Assembly: GCA_040382055.1 (NCBI GenBank) | Contig: JBEIGE010000013.1 | Span: forward strand, 1 to 64,000 | Origin: JBEIGE01 sp040382055 | Lineage (GTDB): Bacteria > Pseudomonadota > Gammaproteobacteria > Burkholderiales > Burkholderiaceae_C | Direction: 5' to 3' | Length of the DNA: 64,000 bases | In this document: positions 24,568 to 31,521 of the stretch, piece by piece | Layout of the letters: each line of letters begins with the position of its first letter | Position numbering within the stretch: the first letter of the stretch is position 1 | Program-made: the position numbers and the translations under genes | The notes under the pieces: generated by a model | Databases searched by the model: none | What the model was told of the DNA's origin: nothing | Seen by the model: the letters and a program-made list of their open reading frames with translations, nothing else

Positions 24568-25671
24568 TGCGCCGATATTGGGCACCAGGCCTGCGCTGGT
24601 CTGACCGTTTTTAAGCGCTGCTGTAAAGGCCAGCATCCGGTCTATGGGCAAGCGAGCCCGCAAGCCCAGCGTGGGGTCTACCTGGATTTCATTGGCACCT
24701 GTCTCAAGCACATGGGCCACGCCCGCCAGGCCGTTCATGGCCATCCAAGGACAATGCGCGCAGCTCTTGCACGTGGCACTGTTTCCCGCAGTGGGTGCCT
24801 CAATAAAGGTCTTGCCGGGGTTGAGCGTGCGCAGCTTGTGCATCATCCCGTTGTCTGTGGCCACAATGAACTCAGGCGCATCCATCTCTTTCGCAGCTTT
24901 CAAAATGCCTGATGTTGAACCGACTGCATCGGCCAGTGCCACCACGGCCTGCGGGCTCTCCGGATGAACCAGAACCTTGGCCAGCGGATGCTCTCTTTTG
25001 AGTTCTTGCAGTTCAAAAGCCTTGAATTCATCATGCACGATGCATGCGCCGTTCCACATCAGCATGTCTGCACCGGTTTCTCGCGCAATGTAAGCACCCA
25101 GGTGCTTGTCGGGTGCCCAGAGGATTTTTTGCCCCTGGTCTTTGAGCGCGCGCACGATGTCCACTGCACAACTCGACGTGACCAGCCAGTCGGCACGCGC
25201 CTTGACGGCTGCACTGGTATTGGCATAGACCACCACGGTGCGGTCGGGATGGGCATCGCAAAAGGCACTGAAAGCATCAATCGGACAACCGAGGTCTAGC
25301 GAGCAGGTGGCATCCAGGTCAGGCATCAAAACCCGCTTTTCGGGGGACAGAATCTTGGAGGTCTCGCCCATAAAACGCACGCCCGAGACCACCAGCGTCT
25401 GAGCCGCATGGTCGCGACCGAAACGGGCCATTTCCAGTGAGTCACTCACCAGTCCGCCGGTTTCCTCGGCCAGGTCCTGAAGGTCTGGATGCACATAAAA
25501 GTGCGACACCATGACGGCGTTTTTTTCTTTCAGCAAGCGGCGGACCTTGTCTTTGAGAGCCGCCCGCTGCTCAGGTGCTGGCTCTACCGGAATACGAGCC
25601 CAAGCGTGCTTGGTTTGGCAAGCCGGTTGCTCATACTCGACATCAATCACACCAGGTGTGCTGGAATTCAT
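24562..25671 (-). CDS. nadA: Quinolinate synthase
   Basis: 369 residues from the ATG at 25671; a GTG one codon earlier is less likely. It condenses iminoaspartate from NadB with dihydroxyacetone phosphate to give quinolinate, using a [4Fe-4S] cluster. Family motifs are 'KNAVMVSHFYVHPDLQDLAE', 'DLDATCSLDLGCP', 'VVYANTSAAVKARAD' and 'CKSCAHCPWMAMNGL' near the C-terminus. The A of its ATG is shared with the nadC stop (TGATG), so the two are coupled. The length is normal for the long proteobacterial type. Confidence 0.95.
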   Translation of the reverse strand: MNSSTPGVIDVEYEQPACQTKHAWARIPVEPAPEQRAALKDKVRRLLKEKNAVMVSHFYVHPDLQDLAEETGGLVSDSLEMARFGRDHAAQTLVVSGVRFMGETSKILSPEKRVLMPDLDATCSLDLGCPIDAFSAFCDAHPDRTVVVYANTSAAVKARADWLVTSSCAVDIVRALKDQGQKILWAPDKHLGAYIARETGADMLMWNGACIVHDEFKAFELQELKREHPLAKVLVHPESPQAVVALADAVGSTSGILKAAKEMDAPEFIVATDNGMMHKLRTLNPGKTFIEAPTAGNSATCKSCAHCPWMAMNGLAGVAHVLETGANEIQVDPTLGLRARLPIDRMLAFTAALKNGQTSAGLVPNIGAA

Positions 25672-26540
25672 CACAAGTCCTTGAAACGCATGGAAAAATC
25701 AACCGCTTTCACATCTTTGGTCAATGCACCAATCGAAATCCGGTCAACGCCGGTTGCCGCAATATCACGCACCGTGGCCATGTTCACGCCGCCAGAGACT
25801 TCAAGCACCGCCCGGCCCGCGTTGATCTGCACGGCTTGGCGCAGCATGTCCAGGCTCATGTTGTCGAGCAGGATCATGCCGGCCCCGGCGGCCAGTGCCT
25901 CCTGGAGCTGGGCCAAAGTTTCAACCTCTATCTCGACAAAGCTGGCTTGCGCTGCATCCCGTTCTGCGCGCTTGAGAACCGCCGTGATTCCACCCGCAGC
26001 AGCAATATGGTTTTCCTTGATCAGAATCGCGTCATACAAACCGATGCGGTGGTTGGTACCGCCGCCCTTGAGGACTGCATATTTTTGTGCCAGACGCAGA
26101 CCCGGCAATGTTTTGCGGGTATCCACAATCTTTGCCCGGTTGCCAGGCACAGACTGAACAGCAAGGACATAGTCGCTGGTTTGCGTTGCCACTGCGCTCA
26201 GGAGTTGCAGAAAGTTCAACACAGTCCGCTCAGCCGTCAGCAATTCACGCGCAGAACCGGTGATTTCAAGTACGACCTGGTCGGGCATGCACCGCTGGCC
26301 TTCCTGCACCAACCATTGCAAACGGGCAAGCCTTGCGACTTGCTTGAGGGTTGCCAGAACCCAGGGAGCGCCGCAGATCACGGCTGATTCACGCGCCACA
26401 ATGCGCGCGTGGGTCTGACGTTGCGGGTCAATCAGGCCAGCGGTTAAATCACCAGAACCTACATCTTCTTCCAGCGCACGTGCCGCATCCAAGGCGGCGA
26501 GCTGATGTATGGCGTTTTCAGAAAAATCAAAAAGGCTCAT
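25671..26540 (-). CDS. nadC: Nicotinate-nucleotide pyrophosphorylase (quinolinate phosphoribosyltransferase)
   Basis: 289 residues. It converts quinolinate and PRPP to nicotinate mononucleotide with loss of CO2. Signatures are 'LEEDVGSGDLTAGLI', 'TRKTLPGLRLAQKYAVLKGGG', 'NHRIGLYDAILIKENHI', 'EIEVETLAQLQEAL' and the closing 'SGGVNMATVRDIAATGVDRI'. It is 12 bases downstream of the DUF1854 gene and directly coupled to nadA, so the transcript probably runs from the ABC exporter through nadA. Confidence 0.95.
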   Translation of the reverse strand: MSLFDFSENAIHQLAALDAARALEEDVGSGDLTAGLIDPQRQTHARIVARESAVICGAPWVLATLKQVARLARLQWLVQEGQRCMPDQVVLEITGSARELLTAERTVLNFLQLLSAVATQTSDYVLAVQSVPGNRAKIVDTRKTLPGLRLAQKYAVLKGGGTNHRIGLYDAILIKENHIAAAGGITAVLKRAERDAAQASFVEIEVETLAQLQEALAAGAGMILLDNMSLDMLRQAVQINAGRAVLEVSGGVNMATVRDIAATGVDRISIGALTKDVKAVDFSMRFKDL

Positions 26541-26552
26541 GAATAGGATGTT

Positions 26553-26975
26553 TTAGAGAAAACGGTCCAGAATTTTACGGCTGTCCTTGTTCAAACGGGC
26601 CAGGTCGCGGATCAGGAACTGAATGCCATGAGAGTCCGTGATGAGCAGCGTGTTGGGCGTGAGCCGCCGGATATCCTCATCGCCACGCAAAATAAATTCG
26701 GTCTCGCCACGGTCAGTCCGCACGGTCCAGGCGCAGGGGGCCGAATAACTGGTGACCGCCAGAATAGACTCGATCTCAGGCATGAATTCACGCGCTGCCA
26801 GCGCTTCACGAATCAATCCCTGTTGGGGCTGCGGTACATCGTCCAGCGCATCAATCCATGACACTTCGTGACCATCGGTATTGACCAGGCTGATGCCGTT
26901 TTCAGGTGACTGCACCGGGAATGCCCGAACCGGAACAACCCCCTCAAATTGCCTCAAATCAGAGGTGATGAGCAC
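26553..26975 (-). CDS. DUF1854 protein, cyanophycin-associated
   Basis: At least 140 residues. The core 'EGVVPVRAFPVQSPENGISL', 'VNTDGHEVSWIDAL' and 'LLITDSHGIQFLIRDLARL' match DUF1854. From memory, this family is named for its link to cyanophycin metabolism. The first conventional start is a GTG at 26975, yet in-frame sequence upstream ('SRPVFELSRNAFGKLVL') looks like the real conserved N-terminus. No ATG, GTG or TTG precedes it. An ATC codon at 27038 sits where ATG would give 'MTTSETSRPVFEL'. The coding region therefore probably extends to about 27038 and overlaps the exporter gene by some 85 bases. Function is unknown. The small protein has no membrane segment. Confidence 0.75.
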   Translation of the reverse strand: MLITSDLRQFEGVVPVRAFPVQSPENGISLVNTDGHEVSWIDALDDVPQPQQGLIREALAAREFMPEIESILAVTSYSAPCAWTVRTDRGETEFILRGDEDIRRLTPNTLLITDSHGIQFLIRDLARLNKDSRKILDRFL

Positions 26976-29305
26976 CAGTTTGCCAAAGGCATTGCGGCTG
27001 AGTTCAAAGACTGGACGCGATGTTTCCGATGTCGTGATGATGATGGGTCTGCCAAGAGGCCGGCCTCGGCATTTCTTGCCTGGGCCTGGTAGAGGTTGAA
27101 GTAAGCACCTTGGCGGGCTATCAGGTCATCATGGGTACCCTCTTCTACCACCTGTCCGCGGTCAAGTACCACCAAGCGGTCGGCCCGGTTCAGGGTGGAC
27201 AGCCGGTGGGCAATGGCGATGGTGGTGCGGCCTTTGACCAGGTTTTCCAAGGCTTTCTGGATTTCTTTTTCGGTTTCTGAATCTACCGACGCCGTCGCTT
27301 CATCCAGGATCAAAATACGTGGGTCGATCAGCAGTGCCCTGGCAATTGAAATGCGTTGACGCTCACCCCCCGAGAGGCCCTGCCCACGTTCGCCCACGAT
27401 GGAGTCATACCCTTGTGACAGCCGCAGAATAAAGTCATGTGCGTGCGCAGCCCGAGCCGCCGCGATAATTTCCTGGCGTGAGGCGTTGGGCTTCCCATAG
27501 GCAATGTTCTCGGCAATGGTGCCAAAAAATAAAAAGGGCTCTTGCAGCACCAGACCGATGTGCTGGCGGTAATCCGAAATACCGAAGGAGCGGATATCCA
27601 CCCCATCCAGACGGATAGACCCCTCCGACACGTCGTAAAAACGACAGATCAAGTTCACCAGAGTGCTTTTACCGGAGCCACTGTGTCCAACCAGCCCGAT
27701 CATTTGGCCGGGTTTGATATCCAGATTGATGCCCCGGTTGACCTCACGGTTACCGTAGCGAAAGCCTACGCCTTGAAGCTCGATGCGACCCTGGACTTTG
27801 CCAATCGGCACCGGATTGACCGGGTCTGGAACGCTGGAGACATGGTCCAGGATATCAAAAATCCGCTTGGCCGCTGAGGCAGATTTTTCCGTGTGCGAGA
27901 CTATCCGGCTCATCGAGTCAAGACGCCCGTAGAAACGACTGATGTAGGCCACAAAGGCCGTCAACACCCCCACCGTGATGTTGCCCTGTGAGACCAGATA
28001 AACACCAAATGCCCACACCACCAGCAAGCCAACTTCAGTCAGAAACGACACACTGGGCGCGAACAGGGCCCAGGTTTTGTTCAGCCGGTCATTGACAACC
28101 AGGTTGTGGCGGTTGGCTTCACGGAAGCGTTCTGCTTCACGGGATTCCTGCGCGAAGGCCTTGACCACGCGAACGCCGGGAATAGTGTCGGCCAGCACGC
28201 TGGTTACCTCAGACCAGACCCGGTCGATCTTCTCAAAACCGGTCTGCAACTTGAAGCGCACGGCATGAATCATCCACACGATGAAGGGCAAGGGCACCAA
28301 GGTCACCACAGCCAACCAGGGGTTGATGGAAAAGAGGATGGCTGCGGTCATCAGCAGCATCAGCACGTCAGTAGCAAAGTCCAGCAGATGAAGGGACAAA
28401 AATACACAGATGCGGTCACTCTCGCTGCCAATGCGCGACATCAGGTCTCCCGTGCGTTTGCCGCCAAAGTACTCCAGGGACAGTTTAAGCAGGTGCTCGT
28501 AGGTGGCCGTACGAAGGTCAGCACCAATGCGCTCGGACACCAGGGCCAGAATATAGGTTTTTGCCCACGTCAAGCCCCAGGCCAGCAATGCTGAGCCGAA
28601 CAGACCCGAAAGATAAAAAGCAACCCGCATGGGATCGATCTTCTGGCCATTCTGAAACGGTATCAGCACCTCATCCATCAAGGGCATGGTGAGGTAGGGC
28701 GGGACCAAGCTGGCAGCAGTGCCCAGCAAGGTCAGGACAAAACCGGCGAACAGCTGACCCCGATAAGGCCGGGCAAAGCGCCACAACCGAAACAGCGTCC
28801 AGGTCGAAGGCGGCGTATGGGTAACCTTGGCACACACGGGACACTCGTCCAGTTCAGGGTCGAGTGGCGCCTTGCAGCTGGGGCAAAGATTGGCATCAGG
28901 CAAGGCCAATGGCTTGCCGCTGACAAGGCTGGAAAGTTGCAATCGAAATTGGCTGACCAGCCGGATCGCCTGGAGATTTTGACCCAGGGTAAACCGCCAC
29001 TGTGCCTGCAAGCCCTGATCATCCAGCAGTTCAATATGACCCACGCCCGCATGGTCATGGTGTTCCAAGGTCAAATCAGGCCGGAAGTTCCAAGCCTGCC
29101 AGACAAGCGCGCCCGATGCACGACTGAGCAGGCGGTGGTCTGTCAGCACCAGAATACCCTTGAGGAAGCGCAGTTGCTGATCCAGGTCAACCTCAAGGGC
29201 GACCTGAACGTTTTCATTGATTTGGAGTTGTAATTGAACCTCTGTTCGCCAATCCTGAGGAACTTCGTTCAATAATGTCACCGAGACATGGGTTTCGTAT
29301 GTCAT
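26954..29305 (-). CDS. ABC exporter with N-terminal zinc-ribbon extension, cyanophycin-associated
   Basis: 783 residues. The first 130 or so resemble a PH-like beta domain ('LKGILVLTDHRLLSRASG'). A zinc ribbon follows ('LCPSCKAPLDPELDECPVC', about 140-160). A six-helix type IV exporter membrane domain covers about 175-480. The ATPase has Walker A 'GHSGSGKSTL', signature 'LSGGERQR' and Walker B 'ILILDEATAS'. It is a half-transporter that would dimerise in the inner membrane; the substrate is unknown. The last 35 residues ('SSSRHRKHRVQSLNS' on) are read through DUF1854 coding DNA and look unnatural. Its start is only 46 bases from the divergent cphA', so the two probably share a control region. 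Confidence 0.88.
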   Translation of the reverse strand: MTYETHVSVTLLNEVPQDWRTEVQLQLQINENVQVALEVDLDQQLRFLKGILVLTDHRLLSRASGALVWQAWNFRPDLTLEHHDHAGVGHIELLDDQGLQAQWRFTLGQNLQAIRLVSQFRLQLSSLVSGKPLALPDANLCPSCKAPLDPELDECPVCAKVTHTPPSTWTLFRLWRFARPYRGQLFAGFVLTLLGTAASLVPPYLTMPLMDEVLIPFQNGQKIDPMRVAFYLSGLFGSALLAWGLTWAKTYILALVSERIGADLRTATYEHLLKLSLEYFGGKRTGDLMSRIGSESDRICVFLSLHLLDFATDVLMLLMTAAILFSINPWLAVVTLVPLPFIVWMIHAVRFKLQTGFEKIDRVWSEVTSVLADTIPGVRVVKAFAQESREAERFREANRHNLVVNDRLNKTWALFAPSVSFLTEVGLLVVWAFGVYLVSQGNITVGVLTAFVAYISRFYGRLDSMSRIVSHTEKSASAAKRIFDILDHVSSVPDPVNPVPIGKVQGRIELQGVGFRYGNREVNRGINLDIKPGQMIGLVGHSGSGKSTLVNLICRFYDVSEGSIRLDGVDIRSFGISDYRQHIGLVLQEPFLFFGTIAENIAYGKPNASRQEIIAAARAAHAHDFILRLSQGYDSIVGERGQGLSGGERQRISIARALLIDPRILILDEATASVDSETEKEIQKALENLVKGRTTIAIAHRLSTLNRADRLVVLDRGQVVEEGTHDDLIARQGAYFNLYQAQARNAEAGLLADPSSSRHRKHRVQSLNSAAMPLANWCSSPLI

Positions 29306-29351
29306 TTAGCAGTTTATGTGCAGCACTTGACTGATCGACCTTTTTTTAGCC

Positions 29352-31517
29352 ATGACAACAAAAAATATTCAATTGCTCCGGGTCACCCATCTGCGTGGCC
29401 CCAACATCTGGACCTACCGCCCCGTCATTGAGGCCTGGGTAGACATCGGTGAATTGGAAGACCGTCCGTCCAACACCATAGCGGGATTTTATGAGCGTTT
29501 GACCGCCCTGCTTCCTGGCTTGTCTGAGCATCGGTGCGGCATCGGTGAGCCAGGCGGCTTTTTGCTCCGTTTGCGCGACGGTACTTGGGCTGCCCATATT
29601 TTGGAACACGTGGTGATTGAGCTTCAAAATCTGGCCGGTGTGCAGACTGGTTTTGGCAAGGCCCGTGAAACACATGTACGTGGCGTTTACAAGGTGGCTT
29701 TCAGATCGCGCCAGGGTGATGTGAGCAAGGCTGCTCTCACTGCCGCCTGCGACCTGTTGATGGCTGCCATCAATAACCTGCCTTTTGACGTGGTACCCGT
29801 GGTCAATCGGCTGCGGGAGCTGGCTGACCGGCTATGCCTGGGTCCGAGTACTGCCCATATCGTCGATGCCGCGACTGACCGGCGCATTCCGCATATCCGC
29901 CTGACTGAAGGCAACCTGGTTCAATTCGGCTATGGTGCCAGCCAGCATCGCATCTGGACAGCCGAGACCGACCAGACCAGCGCCATCGCGGAGAACATCG
30001 CCAGCGACAAGCAAATGACCAAAAACCTTTTGCATTCGTGTGGCGTTCCGGTTCCTCAAGGAGAGGAAGTCGAAAGCGCACAGGCCGCCTGGGACGCTGC
30101 CCAGGATATCGGCGTGCCCGTTGTTGTCAAACCTACGGATGCCAATCATGGACGGGGCGTTTTTACCAACCTCACTACCCGGGATGAAATTGAACGTGCT
30201 TATCTGGCCGCCCGGGAAGAAGGCGGCGGCGTTCTGGTTGAAAAATTCATAGCGGGCGATGGACACCGCATTCTGGTTGTCGGCAATCAGGTGGTGGGTG
30301 CCACCCGGGGCAAGATGCTGACCGTTACAGGTGACGGCGTGCAAACCATACGCGAACTGATCGAAAACCAGATCAACAGTGACCCTCGCTGCGGCGTGGA
30401 AGAAGAATTTCCGCTGGAACCCTTGATTCTTGACAACGAGCCCATCGCGCGCATGGAACTTGATCGCCAGGGACTCACTGGCGAATCTGTTCCGCAAGCT
30501 GGTCTATGTGTACTGCTCAAACGCAATGGTGATTTGGCCTACGACGTTACTGACCTGGTGCATCCGGACGTAGCCCGCGCAGCCACTTTGGCCGCGCGCG
30601 TGGTGGGTCTTGATATTGCCGGCATGGACCTGGTCACCACCGATGTTTCGAAATCCCTTGAAGACCAGGGCGGCGCAATCATTGAAGTCAACGCCGGCCC
30701 AGGCCTGCTGATGCACCTCAAACCAGCTGAAGGCCAACCGCGACCTGTAGGCAAGGCCATTGTTGACCATCTCTTCAAACCCCATCAGGATGGCCGGATT
30801 CCCGTGGTGGGAATTGCCGGATCGCATGACAGTACCCGCATTGCGCGCCTGGTCGGCTGGTTACTGCACATCAGCGGCAAGCATGTGGGCATTGCGTGCA
30901 AGGACGGTTTTTTCCTCGGGGCGCGGCAGGTCCAAGCCAAAGACAGTGTCAACTGGGAAAGCGGGCAGCGCGTGCTGATCAACCGTTCGGTGGAGGCTGC
31001 AGTCTTTGAGAATTCGAATCGCATGATTCTTAGCGAAGGCCTGGCTTACGACCGCTGCAGCGTTGGCGTGGTCACCGATTTGAGTGGCCTGCCAGAGCTT
31101 GAAGAGTTCTACATCAACGACGTTGACAAGCTGTACAACGTGGTTCGAACCCAGGTTGATGTGGTTCTGCCGCAGGGCTTTGCTGTTTTGAATGCCGCTG
31201 AATCCAAAGTGGTGGAAATGGCTGCCCTGTGCGACGGCAAAGTGATTTTCTATGGCCTTGATGCCAACCTTGAAGCCATCAGGAATCATCGGCAAAAGGG
31301 GGAGCGCGTGGTTTTTGTACGTGACCAGCAAATCGTTTTGTCCCAAGGTGCTGAAGAGATTGCCCTGTTGCCGCTGAACTCCCTTAAGCCCGCCAAAGCT
31401 GAAAAACCAGAGATGGTGATGGCCGCCGTGGCCGCAGCCTGGGCTTTGAACATTACGCCTGAGCTGATCGGCGCTGGCATGCGCACCTTTGAATCCAACC
31501 CCAGGAAGATCCACTGA
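29352..31517 (+). CDS. Cyanophycin synthetase-like protein CphA' (short form)
   Basis: 721 residues, about 140 shorter than its neighbour CphA. The N-terminal domain ('RVTHLRGPNIWTYRPVIEAW') and the ATP-grasp domain ('VPVVVKPTDANHGRGVFTNL', 'EVNAGPGLLMHLKPAEGQ') are intact. In the Mur-ligase-like part the P-loop is replaced: 'GSHDSTRIA' (near residue 490) stands where CphA has 'GTNGKTTTV'. The C-terminal Mur ligase domain is missing. Known CphA adds Asp with the ATP-grasp site and Arg with the Mur site, so this protein should lack at least one of these activities. Similar truncated partners are known from Cupriavidus and from cyanobacterial CphA2. cphA follows after 4 bases. Confidence 0.9.
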   Translation: MTTKNIQLLRVTHLRGPNIWTYRPVIEAWVDIGELEDRPSNTIAGFYERLTALLPGLSEHRCGIGEPGGFLLRLRDGTWAAHILEHVVIELQNLAGVQTGFGKARETHVRGVYKVAFRSRQGDVSKAALTAACDLLMAAINNLPFDVVPVVNRLRELADRLCLGPSTAHIVDAATDRRIPHIRLTEGNLVQFGYGASQHRIWTAETDQTSAIAENIASDKQMTKNLLHSCGVPVPQGEEVESAQAAWDAAQDIGVPVVVKPTDANHGRGVFTNLTTRDEIERAYLAAREEGGGVLVEKFIAGDGHRILVVGNQVVGATRGKMLTVTGDGVQTIRELIENQINSDPRCGVEEEFPLEPLILDNEPIARMELDRQGLTGESVPQAGLCVLLKRNGDLAYDVTDLVHPDVARAATLAARVVGLDIAGMDLVTTDVSKSLEDQGGAIIEVNAGPGLLMHLKPAEGQPRPVGKAIVDHLFKPHQDGRIPVVGIAGSHDSTRIARLVGWLLHISGKHVGIACKDGFFLGARQVQAKDSVNWESGQRVLINRSVEAAVFENSNRMILSEGLAYDRCSVGVVTDLSGLPELEEFYINDVDKLYNVVRTQVDVVLPQGFAVLNAAESKVVEMAALCDGKVIFYGLDANLEAIRNHRQKGERVVFVRDQQIVLSQGAEEIALLPLNSLKPAKAEKPEMVMAAVAAAWALNITPELIGAGMRTFESNPRKIH

Positions 31518-31521
31518 ATTT

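Noticed and set aside
29306..29351. Promoter elements in the 46-base gap between the exporter and cphA'
   Set aside because: The gap must hold or adjoin control signals for both directions, but no convincing -35/-10 pair was found, and promoters may lie within the coding starts.
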